From Kribbella italica (lineage in GTDB: Bacteria; Actinomycetota; Actinomycetes; Propionibacteriales; Kribbellaceae), in contig NZ_JACHMY010000001.1 of assembly GCF_014205135.1 (NCBI RefSeq), forward strand, positions 4,402,001-4,466,000: DNA of 64,000 bases. The letters are read 5' to 3'. Positions 8,932 to 15,862 of the stretch are shown here, piece by piece (the stretch's first letter is position 1; every line of letters begins with the position of its first letter). A model generated the notes under the pieces. That model was not told the DNA's origin. It saw nothing but the letters and a program-made list of their open reading frames with translations, and searched no databases. A program made the translations under genes and the position numbers.

Positions 8932-8957
8932 AACGGCGCGCGTGGACGGGAAGTTCC
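8932..8957 (-). promoter_or_regulatory. Putative SigE-type (ECF) autoregulatory promoter of sigE
   Basis: On the minus strand the bases read GGAACTT, then 15 bases, then CGTT. This matches the actinobacterial SigE/SigH class consensus (GGAAC, 16-18 bases after the first six, CGTT). It lies 36-60 bases before the GTG at 8896 and 75-100 bases before the ATG at 8857. That position fits autoregulation of sigE-rseA-rseB-htrA. No transcript data are available here. Confidence 0.55.
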
Positions 8958-9016
8958 CGGTGGTCACCTGTCCCTCAGTAGACGCCATCGGACCGGCGCC
9001 TGGTTGACCGGGTGAC

Positions 9017-9238
9017 CTATTTCTCCTCGATCACCGCGATCGGGTCCCCGTCGCGGACCACTTCCCCCTCGACCACCTTGAACTCGGTGATCGTCCCGGT
9101 CACCTCCGCCAGCACCGGAATCTCCATCTTCATCGACTCCAGGATCACCAGGGTGTCCTGCGGCCCGACGCTGTCCCCCGCCTTGGCCGTGACCTTCAGG
9201 ACGTTGGCCACGAGCTCTGCCACCACGGTGTGACTCAC
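9017..9238 (-). CDS. Biotinyl/lipoyl-binding carrier protein (TB7.3-like)
   Basis: The 73-residue protein is one biotinyl domain with the modification site ESMKM at about residues 35-39. The hammerhead strands that normally surround the biotinyl-lysine flank it. Stand-alone carriers like this resemble mycobacterial TB7.3. They may serve as the BCCP part of a biotin-dependent carboxylase whose other subunits lie elsewhere. I chose the second GTG (9238, MSHTVVAEL) because GGAG lies 5 bases before it, whereas the first GTG at 9244 overlaps that purine run. It is 160 bases from sigE on the same strand. Confidence 0.85.
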   Translation of the reverse strand: MSHTVVAELVANVLKVTAKAGDSVGPQDTLVILESMKMEIPVLAEVTGTITEFKVVEGEVVRDGDPIAVIEEK

Positions 9239-9379
9239 GGGCACTCCTCTGCTGCGGGGATCTGGCTGCCGATCCTAGGTGTTCGGCCGCCGGGCCCGGG
9301 GCTGCGGCTGGACGACGGCGTATCGACCTGAGCTTCTCAGGCATGGCTGCCCGCGGGACCGGCCGGTTCGATGGAACTC

Positions 9380-9889
9380 ATGACGAAGACAACGAATCAC
9401 TGGCTGACGATCACGGCCGCGGTCGGTACGGCGCTGACCGGTGGCGTGTTCTTCGACTTCTCCCTGGTCGTCATGCCCGCCGTCCGTGAGCTGCCGGCCG
9501 AGCAGGGCATCGCCGCCATGCGAGCCCTCAACCGGACGGCGCCGGGCCCGTTCGCGCTGATCGCGTTCTGCACCGCCGTGGTGTGCGCCGTGGTCGTCGT
9601 CCAGGCCGCCGTCCGGCGGGACCGCACGGCCGGCCCGTGGGTCGCGGCCGCGACCGCCGCGTTCCTGCTCGCGGCGGTCGTCATCACGGGTGCGGCCAAC
9701 ATCCCCATCAGCGCGTCGATCGACGCGCTCGACCCGGCCGCCCCGGACACGGCCGCACGCTGGGACGACCTGTTCACCCAGTGGCTCTGGTGGAACCACG
9801 CCCGCCTGCTGGCCTGCCTCGCCGCCACCGCGGCCTTCGTCGTCGCGATGCGCCCGCAGCCCAGCCCGGTGGTCACCTACCAGCGCTGA
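9380..9889 (+). CDS. DUF1772 (anthrone oxygenase-like) integral membrane protein
   Basis: The 169-residue protein has four hydrophobic segments. The pattern GTALTGGVFFDFSLVVMPAV near the start, NRTAPGPFALIAFCTA in the middle and WLWWNHARLLACLAA near the end matches the DUF1772/anthrone oxygenase family. No activity can be assigned without context. The ATG at 9380 has GGA 5 bases upstream; an ATG at 9371 is also possible. Its 3' end overlaps the convergent SRPBCC gene by 17 bases. Confidence 0.72.
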   Translation: MTKTTNHWLTITAAVGTALTGGVFFDFSLVVMPAVRELPAEQGIAAMRALNRTAPGPFALIAFCTAVVCAVVVVQAAVRRDRTAGPWVAAATAAFLLAAVVITGAANIPISASIDALDPAAPDTAARWDDLFTQWLWWNHARLLACLAATAAFVVAMRPQPSPVVTYQR

Positions 9890-10349
9890 CCTCGACCGTG
9901 CGGGCGAGGATGCCGAGCGTGGCGCGGAGGCCGGCTTCGGGGATCACCGGGAAGATCTCCGCCTTGCGGTAGCGCTCCGCGATCCGGCTCCAGTCGTAGT
10001 ACGACGTGACCAGGGTCCCGGTCTCCGACGGCTCCAGCCGGTAGCCGTACAGGTGCTGGATCGGCGGCTGGATCGTCCCGGAGATCGTCCACTCGATCTC
10101 CACGTCCGGTACGAACCGCGTGATGATCACGGTCACGTCGTACTTGCCCATCGGCAGGTCGTTCAGCGACTCGCGGTCCATGTGCACGACGAACTCGTCG
10201 CCGACGGCACCGACCGGCGTCCCCTCGGCCGACTGCAACATGCCGGAGCTGTCGATCGCGACGTGCCCCTGCGGGTCGCGGAGCACCGCGAACACCTTCT
10301 CCGGTGCCGCCGCGACCTGCCGCTGGACCTCGAACCGCTCGATCGTCAT
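9873..10349 (-). CDS. SRPBCC family protein
   Basis: The 158-residue protein fits the START-like (SRPBCC/polyketide cyclase-type) ligand-binding fold. Its N-terminus reads ERFEVQRQVAAAPEKVFAVL with the D/PxxVF pattern, followed by a GAVGDEFVVHM strand. The middle WTISGTIQPPIQHLYGYRLE and a long C-terminal helix complete the helix-grip fold. Such proteins bind hydrophobic ligands or assist in toxin/antitoxin-like or cyclase roles; nothing here specifies which. It is 20 bases downstream of the SIS-domain gene and may be cotranscribed with it. Confidence 0.75.
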   Translation of the reverse strand: MTIERFEVQRQVAAAPEKVFAVLRDPQGHVAIDSSGMLQSAEGTPVGAVGDEFVVHMDRESLNDLPMGKYDVTVIITRFVPDVEIEWTISGTIQPPIQHLYGYRLEPSETGTLVTSYYDWSRIAERYRKAEIFPVIPEAGLRATLGILARTVEVSAGR

Positions 10350-10369
10350 GCGGCCCACCCTGCCACGCC

Positions 10370-11251
10370 CTAGCCGAGGATGACCGACCTGCTGAGGCTG
10401 CGCGGCTGGTCCGGGTCGAGGCCGAGCGCGAGGGACTTGGCGACGGCGACCCGCTGGGCCACCACCAGGGAGGCCATCGGGTCGAGGTCGGCGTGGTGCA
10501 CCACGGTGGCGCCGGTCGCGGTGATGTCGTCGAGGAGGCCGTCGGGGGCCTCGCCGAAGAGCCAGACGCCGCGGCCGGGCTGGGCGATGGCGATCGGGCC
10601 GTGGCGGTAGTCCATCGCCGGGTACGCCTCGGTCCAGGCCGACGCCGCCTCGCGCTGCTTCAGGCCAGCCTCGTGGGCCAGGCCGATGGTCCAGCGGGTG
10701 CCGAGGTAGCTGACCTGCTCGAGCTTGGCCAGTTCGTCGACGTCGATCGTCAGCGCGGTCTCGGCGTCGGCGGCGGCCTGGGTCAGGTCCTGGCCGAGCG
10801 ACACCCGCAGCAGCGCCAGCGTCGTGGTCGCGAAGCGGGTCTGAACGACCGACTGCTCGTCGGCGAAGTCCAGCATGATCGTGTGGTCGGCCAGCTCGAC
10901 GATCGGCGAACCGGGCGTCGCGGTGATCGCGATCGTCGGCACCGACGTACGGCGGATCAGGTCGAGCACCTCGGTCGTCGTACCGGACCGGCTGATCACG
11001 ACGATCGCGTCGTACGCGCGGTCGAAGGCGAACTCGGAGCCGGCGAACGCGTCGGTCTCGCCCTGGCCGAGGTCCTCGCGCAGCGCGGCGTACGCCATCG
11101 CCATGAACCAGGAGGTGCCGCAGCCCACGGCCGCGACCCGTTGACCGGGTTGCGGGAGTGCGCCACCGTACTGCGCGAAACCGGCCGCGACCTGTCGCCA
11201 CAGGGCCGGCTGGGTGGCGATCTCGGTGCTCACGAACGGGGTGTCGGTCAT
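10370..11251 (-). CDS. SIS domain-containing sugar-phosphate isomerase/deaminase-like protein
   Basis: This 293-residue protein has two SIS domains like the isomerase half of GlmS or AgaS. A sugar-phosphate-binding loop VGCGTSWFMAMAYA lies near residue 43, ISRSGTTTEVLDLIRRT near residue 87, and the GlmS-like YPAMDYRHGPIAI near residue 210. It lacks the glutaminase domain, so it probably deaminates or isomerises an amino-sugar phosphate. The gene is divergent from a DeoR-type repressor, and three phased TCGAA repeats lie between them. An AgaS-like role is an inference from this context. Confidence 0.82.
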   Translation of the reverse strand: MTDTPFVSTEIATQPALWRQVAAGFAQYGGALPQPGQRVAAVGCGTSWFMAMAYAALREDLGQGETDAFAGSEFAFDRAYDAIVVISRSGTTTEVLDLIRRTSVPTIAITATPGSPIVELADHTIMLDFADEQSVVQTRFATTTLALLRVSLGQDLTQAAADAETALTIDVDELAKLEQVSYLGTRWTIGLAHEAGLKQREAASAWTEAYPAMDYRHGPIAIAQPGRGVWLFGEAPDGLLDDITATGATVVHHADLDPMASLVVAQRVAVAKSLALGLDPDQPRSLSRSVILG

Positions 11252-11273
11252 GTCGTCTCCGTCGATGTAATGG

Positions 11274-11298
11274 TCGAAACTGCTCGAACGTGATCGAA
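11274..11298. promoter_or_regulatory. Phased TCGAA direct repeats, putative DeoR-family operator
   Basis: TCGAA occurs three times, starting at 11274, 11284 and 11294, exactly one helical turn (10 bases) apart. A weaker TCGAT lies at 11262. The repeats sit in the 101-base gap between the SIS gene (start 11251) and its divergent DeoR regulator (start 11353). Binding to phased direct repeats is usual for DeoR-family repressors, so this is a plausible shared operator. Confidence 0.5.
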
Positions 11299-11352
11299 TG
11301 GTGCCAACCGGCAGCCGCCCGGCTGACCGATTGTGTGAAGGAGGAGCCCCGG

Positions 11353-12135
11353 GTGAAGCGTTATGAACGGCTGAACACGTTGCTCGAGTCGCTGGCCGAG
11401 AAGGGCGCGATCGACGTCGACGAGCTCGCCGAGCAGCTGCACGTGTCCGCGGCGACGATCCGCCGCGACCTGGACCACCTGGGCAAGCAGCAGCTCCTCA
11501 CCCGGACCCGCGGAGGCGCGGTCGCCAACGCGGTCTCCTACGACCTGCCGCTGCGCTACAAGACTGCGCGTTTCGCGTCGGAGAAGCAGCGGATCGCGCA
11601 GGCCGCGGCCACGCTGGTCCGGCGCGGCATGGTGATCGGCATGAACGGCGGCACCACCATCTCGGAGGTGGCGCGCACGCTGGCGACCCGGCCGGAGCTG
11701 TCGGCCGAGCACGGCGAGCCGGCCTTCACGCTCGTCACCAACGCGCTGAACATCGCCAACGAACTGATCGTCCGCCCGCACGTGAAGATGGTGCTGACCG
11801 GTGGTGTGGCGCGGCCGCAGTCCTACGAGATGATCGGACCGCTGTCGCACCGGATCCTGGCCGACCTGTCGCTGGACATCGCCTTCATCGGGGTCGACGG
11901 CATCGACGAGACCGGTGCCACCGCCCACCACGAGGGCGAGGCGAACATCAACCAGCTGATCGTCAGCCGGGCCGCCAAGGTGGTCGTGGTCGCCGACTCC
12001 TCGAAGCTCGGCCAGCGCGCCTTCGCCCGGATCTGCGAGCTGAGCGAGATCGACACGCTCGTCACCGACGCGCAGGCCGACGAGTCCCAGCTGGCCGTGT
12101 TCAAGGAAGCCGGCATCGACGTCATCCGGTCCTGA
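11353..12135 (+). CDS. DeoR/GlpR family transcriptional regulator
   Basis: The 260-residue protein has an N-terminal DeoR-type winged helix (VDELAEQLHVSAATIRRDLD) and a C-terminal DeoRC sugar-phosphate sensor domain. The sensor shows GMNGGTTISEVARTL, VLTGGVARPQSYEMIG and VVADSSKLGQRAF, which line the effector pocket. The GTG at 11353 is preceded by a strong AAGGAGGAG. It probably represses itself and the divergent SIS-domain gene until a sugar phosphate appears; this assignment is from layout. Confidence 0.9.
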   Translation: MKRYERLNTLLESLAEKGAIDVDELAEQLHVSAATIRRDLDHLGKQQLLTRTRGGAVANAVSYDLPLRYKTARFASEKQRIAQAAATLVRRGMVIGMNGGTTISEVARTLATRPELSAEHGEPAFTLVTNALNIANELIVRPHVKMVLTGGVARPQSYEMIGPLSHRILADLSLDIAFIGVDGIDETGATAHHEGEANINQLIVSRAAKVVVVADSSKLGQRAFARICELSEIDTLVTDAQADESQLAVFKEAGIDVIRS

Positions 12136-12289
12136 TCGACTGATTTTCCGCACGGCCACCTCCCAGGGGCGATCTCTGACTCGTCAGCACGATCATATCT
12201 GACTCAAGTGGCAGTGTAATGAGCAAGAGTGCGCAGTCTCAGCGCGGGAGACACGGAACCTGCACCGCAGGGCGCTAGGCTTTCGACGG

Positions 12290-12970
12290 ATGAGGACTGC
12301 AGCGGCGAGACATTGGGAGGGCATCATCGCCACCGGCATCGACCCCGCGTCCTGGGCGTACGCCGAGGACTACACCGGCGAGACCGACACGGTCGCCGGT
12401 GCCCGGGCGAGCGCCGCCGACAGCGGGATCTCCGCGATCGGACCCGGCGCCGCCTCCGCCCTGAGCGTGCTGGCCGCCGCCGTCGGCGCCAAGTCGGTGG
12501 TCGAGATCGGCACCGGGACGGGCGTGTCCGGCCTCGCGCTGCTGCGCGGCATGCGCCCCGACGGCACGCTGACCACGGTCGACATCGACGCCGAGAACCA
12601 GCGCCTGGCCCGCAAGACCTTCCTCGACGCCGGCGTCCCCGCGAACCGCTTCCGCCTGATCGCCGGCTCCGCCCTGGACGTCGTCACCCGCCTGACCGAC
12701 GGCCACTACGACCTGGTCTTCTGCGACGCCGACAAGCGCGAGTACACGGCGTACCTGCACGAGGCCCTGCGCCTGCTCCGCCCCGGCGGCGTCGTCGCCT
12801 TCGACAACGCCCTCCACGAGGGCCGCGTCGCCGACCCCTCCCACCGCGACCCCGACACCACCGCCGTCCGCGACCTCATCCGAGCCATCCGCGACGACGA
12901 CGACCTGGTCTCGGCCCTCCTCCCCTGCGGCGACGGCCTCCTCACGGCCGTCAAACGCGCGGAGAGCTGA
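12290..12970 (+). CDS. Class I SAM-dependent O-methyltransferase
   Basis: The 226-residue protein is of the catechol O-methyltransferase type 3 family. The SAM-binding motif VVEIGTGTGVSGLALL lies near residue 69, VDIDAENQRLARKTF near residue 100, and the metal-binding FCDADKREY near residue 143 with FDNALHEG near residue 172. In M. tuberculosis a homologous methyltransferase (Rv1220c) lies beside sigE on the opposite strand. Here it is on the opposite strand to sigE but 3.4 kb away, with five genes in between. The substrate is unknown. Its stop is 7 bases from the end of the convergent hydrolase gene. Confidence 0.85.
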   Translation: MRTAAARHWEGIIATGIDPASWAYAEDYTGETDTVAGARASAADSGISAIGPGAASALSVLAAAVGAKSVVEIGTGTGVSGLALLRGMRPDGTLTTVDIDAENQRLARKTFLDAGVPANRFRLIAGSALDVVTRLTDGHYDLVFCDADKREYTAYLHEALRLLRPGGVVAFDNALHEGRVADPSHRDPDTTAVRDLIRAIRDDDDLVSALLPCGDGLLTAVKRAES

Positions 12971-12977
12971 ACAGCTC

Positions 12978-13739
12978 TTACGCCGGGGAGCCGGGCTGCT
13001 GCGGGCTCGTTTCTGCGTGGCCGGTGAAGCGGGTGATTTCGTTGGTGACCGTGTGCCAGGCGTCGGTCAAGGGGTCGATCAGCTCGTAGTGGCCTACGCC
13101 GTCCAGGCGGTCCAGCTTGGCTGTCGGGTGCGCTGAGACGTACGACTCGGACAGGGACAGCGGGACGCGCTGGTCGCGGGTGCCGTGGATGAGTGCGACC
13201 GGGGCGATCGGGGCGGGCAGGTGGGTCGGGTCCAGGTCGTTGCGGACTCCGGAGCTGATGAAGGCCTGCACGGCGCCGTCGTCGAGCCAGAGCTGGTCGG
13301 CGAGGAGGAGGTCGGCCACGGGGGCCAGGGCGACCACACCACGGAGCTGGACCGGGTTGAGGGTAGCGGCGGCCCACAGGGCCAGCTGGCCGCCTGCTGA
13401 GTGGCCTACGAGGACGTACCCGGCCTGCAGGTCCATCAGGCCGGGCAGACGGTCCAGGGCCTCGCGGATGTCGTTCGTCGTGAGGTCAGGCTGCCCGGGG
13501 ATCCGTCGGTACTCCACAGACGCCACCGGCCAGCCCTCAGCGGCCAGCGCCTCGCCCAGCGGGCCGGCATGGATGCGGTCGTACTCCGGCCGCCAGAAGC
13601 CGCCGTGCAAGAAGATGACGGCCGGGCGGTACTCCTTGGCGTGCCAGACGTCGACCACGTGGTCGGCGTCCGCGCCGTACCGGAGCTGCTCGTCGGGCTC
13701 ACGGGCCTCGCGGGACAGCACAGAGCGGTCTTCGCTCAT
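12978..13739 (-). CDS. Alpha/beta hydrolase, probable kynurenine formamidase
   Basis: The 253-residue hydrolase has the oxyanion-hole motif FLHGGFW near residue 43 (HGGxW is typical of arylformamidases). The nucleophile elbow is GHSAGGQLA near residue 113, an acid lies in IHGTRDQRVPLSL, and the catalytic His is in GVGHYELID. It is the last gene of a four-gene overlapping operon of kynurenine-pathway enzymes, downstream of ACMS decarboxylase. It most likely converts N-formylkynurenine to kynurenine. The family is broad, so the specific substrate rests largely on neighbours. Confidence 0.72.
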   Translation of the reverse strand: MSEDRSVLSREAREPDEQLRYGADADHVVDVWHAKEYRPAVIFLHGGFWRPEYDRIHAGPLGEALAAEGWPVASVEYRRIPGQPDLTTNDIREALDRLPGLMDLQAGYVLVGHSAGGQLALWAAATLNPVQLRGVVALAPVADLLLADQLWLDDGAVQAFISSGVRNDLDPTHLPAPIAPVALIHGTRDQRVPLSLSESYVSAHPTAKLDRLDGVGHYELIDPLTDAWHTVTNEITRFTGHAETSPQQPGSPA

Positions 13740-14731
13740 CCGGACCTCCCCAGGTAACGCGTCGCGTTGGCGGTCAGCAGCTTGTGCCGCTGCCCGTCGG
13801 ACAGGAAGCCGGCCCTGCGCACCACCTCACCGGCCGGGCGCTCACCCAACGGGTACGGATAGTCACTGCCGACCATCACCCGGTCCTCACCCAGCGTGTC
13901 GACCAGCAGCCGCAGCGGGGCTTCGTCGAACACCACGGTATCGACAAAGAAGCGGTCCAGATAGTGGCTCGGGGCATGCATCGAGGCGCCGCGGACGATG
14001 TCCCCGCGCCGGTGCCAGGCGTTGTCGAGCCGGCCGAGCCAGAACGGGAAGCTGCCGCCGCCGTGCGCGAAACAGATCCGCAGCTCCGGCGGCAACCGGT
14101 CGAAGGCGCCGCCGAGGATCATCGCGAGCACCGAAAGATGTGTCTCCGCGGGCATCCCGGTCAGCCAGCGCGCCATCCAGCGGTCGATCCGCGGGCCGCC
14201 CGGCATGTCCCACGGGTGCACCAGCACCGGCGCGCCAACGTGCGCGCAATGGGTGAGGAAGGCAACGATCCCGTCGTCGTCGAGGTCGCGGTCGCCGACG
14301 TGGTTGCCGATCTCGACCCCGACGTGGCCCGCGTCCAGGCACCGGTCCAGCTCGGCGCACGCCGCGTCCGGGTCCTGCAGCGGGACCTGGCAGAACGGCA
14401 CGAACCGCTCGTCCCCCGCCAGCGTCTCCAGCGTGCGGTCGTTGAAGATCCTGGCCAGCTTGACCGCCTGGTCGGCCGGCCGCTCGTACCCGAAGAACAC
14501 CGGCGTCGGTGACACCACCTGCAGATCGATGCCGTCGGCATCCATGTCCGTACGCCGTACGCCGGTGTCCCACGCCTGCGGCCCGACCGGCCGGAACTCG
14601 GTCTCCCCGACCATGATCATCGCGGCCCGCTCGGAATCGACCCGCAACCACGGCCACCCGGTCCCCCCACAGGCTGTTGCCAGATCAGGCCAGCCTTTGG
14701 GGACGAGGTGGGTGTGGACGTCAACTGCCAT
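13736..14731 (-). CDS. 2-amino-3-carboxymuconate-6-semialdehyde decarboxylase (ACMSD)
   Basis: This 331-residue amidohydrolase-family decarboxylase opens with the metal-binding HxH motif (VDVHTHLVP). It continues with PTPVFFGYE near residue 65, LVHPWDMPGG near residue 170, the catalytic-region CFAHGGGSFPFWLGRLDNAW near residue 220, and GSDYPYPLGE with the metal-binding Asp near residue 290. ACMSD removes CO2 from ACMS, the unstable product of the dioxygenase encoded next door. This diverts flux from quinolinate/NAD toward aminomuconate. Start and stop codons overlap both neighbours (ATGA), a tightly coupled operon. Confidence 0.92.
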   Translation of the reverse strand: MAVDVHTHLVPKGWPDLATACGGTGWPWLRVDSERAAMIMVGETEFRPVGPQAWDTGVRRTDMDADGIDLQVVSPTPVFFGYERPADQAVKLARIFNDRTLETLAGDERFVPFCQVPLQDPDAACAELDRCLDAGHVGVEIGNHVGDRDLDDDGIVAFLTHCAHVGAPVLVHPWDMPGGPRIDRWMARWLTGMPAETHLSVLAMILGGAFDRLPPELRICFAHGGGSFPFWLGRLDNAWHRRGDIVRGASMHAPSHYLDRFFVDTVVFDEAPLRLLVDTLGEDRVMVGSDYPYPLGERPAGEVVRRAGFLSDGQRHKLLTANATRYLGRSG

Positions 14732-15249
14732 CAGGCTTTGCCGGGGTGCAGCGTGCCGCACGACGGGCAGGTGCGGGCGTCCTCGCTCTCGTAGAAGGCC
14801 TTGAAGACCGGCGGGAGGTCCTCGACGATGTCGGTCACCTGCAGCTCGACCTCGTGGACGACCGCGTTGCAGCTGCCGCAGTACCAGCGGAACTTCTCCA
14901 GGACGCCGGGCTCGCGGACCCGCTCGATCACCAGGCCGATCGACTCCGGTCCGCGCTGCGGCGAGTGGGGCATGTTCCGCGGCAGCACCCACATCTCGCC
15001 CGCGTTGACCTCGACCGTCGCGGGCCCGTCCTCGGTCATCACGTTGACCCGGAGCTGACCCGAGATCTGGTAGAAGAACTCCTCGTACGGGTCGACGTGG
15101 AAGTCGGTGCGCTGGTTCGGCCCGCCGACCACCATCGTGATGAAGTCGTCCCCGGTCGGGAACATCTGCTTGTTGCCGACCGGCGGCTTCAGCAGGTGCT
15201 TGTTCTCCTCGACCCAGTCGGGAAAGTTCGTCGACTCCAGATTGACCAT
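14731..15249 (-). CDS. 3-hydroxyanthranilate 3,4-dioxygenase
   Basis: The 172-residue cupin has the iron ligands His51, Glu57 and His95 in the exact spacing of the family (DFHVDPYEE and RNMPHSPQ). It also has the C-terminal rubredoxin-like zinc site of the bacterial form (CGSCNAVVHE and CPSCGTLHP). It opens the ring of 3-hydroxyanthranilate to ACMS using O2. The stop overlaps the ACMSD start by 4 bases (ATGA), so the reactive product is made and consumed by coupled genes. Confidence 0.95.
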   Translation of the reverse strand: MVNLESTNFPDWVEENKHLLKPPVGNKQMFPTGDDFITMVVGGPNQRTDFHVDPYEEFFYQISGQLRVNVMTEDGPATVEVNAGEMWVLPRNMPHSPQRGPESIGLVIERVREPGVLEKFRWYCGSCNAVVHEVELQVTDIVEDLPPVFKAFYESEDARTCPSCGTLHPGKA

Positions 15250-15251
15250 CG

Positions 15252-15668
15252 TCAGCTCCTCGACATCGCCGCTACAGCTTGGATTTCGATCAACAACTGT
15301 GGATGCGGCAGTTGATGCACCGCCACCGTCGTACGCGCGGGCCCGGTCTCGTCGAAGAACTCGCCGTACACCTCGTTGTACCCGCCGAAGTCGTTCATCG
15401 ACACCAGGTACGCCGTGACGCTGACCAGATCGTCGAGCCCGGCCCCGACCGACTCCAGGATGTCCCGGATGTTCTCCAGTACGGCGCGCGTCTGCACCCG
15501 GATGTCCAGTGTCGTCGTCCCGAGCTCGTCCACCGACGCGCCCGCGATCGTGTTGTCCGGCAACCGGCTCGACGTCCCCGACACGTAGGCGAACCCACCA
15601 GCCACCTTCACGTGCGGGAACCGCCCGCGCGGGACCGCCTTGCCTGGGACCACCTTCGCGTCAGCCAC
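15252..15668 (-). CDS. RidA family deaminase, probable 2-aminomuconate deaminase
   Basis: The 138-residue RidA/YjgF-fold protein contains GFAYVSGTSSRLPDNT near residue 23, LENIRDILESVGAGLDDLV near residue 62 and the active-site arginine in GPARTTVAVHQLPHP near residue 110. RidA-type enzymes in the nitrobenzene and 3-hydroxyanthranilate meta-cleavage pathways deaminate 2-aminomuconate to 4-oxalocrotonate. That reaction follows the semialdehyde dehydrogenase encoded at 19696-21201. It is the first gene of the right-hand half-operon, with a GTG start 2 bases upstream of the dioxygenase gene. Confidence 0.82.
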   Translation of the reverse strand: MADAKVVPGKAVPRGRFPHVKVAGGFAYVSGTSSRLPDNTIAGASVDELGTTTLDIRVQTRAVLENIRDILESVGAGLDDLVSVTAYLVSMNDFGGYNEVYGEFFDETGPARTTVAVHQLPHPQLLIEIQAVAAMSRS

Positions 15669-15862
15669 AGCTGCATCCTCTCCCGGACCGGCGGATCCGG
15701 CCAGCGCGCACCGGGCCGGGGACCCGGAACTGGCTGATCTACGACATGGCGGTATCAGGCCAGCCGACCTCCTTGCCGGGCCCCGGCCGCCCTGACGAGG
15801 ATCGAACGCGGTCGCCGGCCGTCCCGTGCCGGCCGGCCGCCATCCGTCTGGGGAGGAACCCC

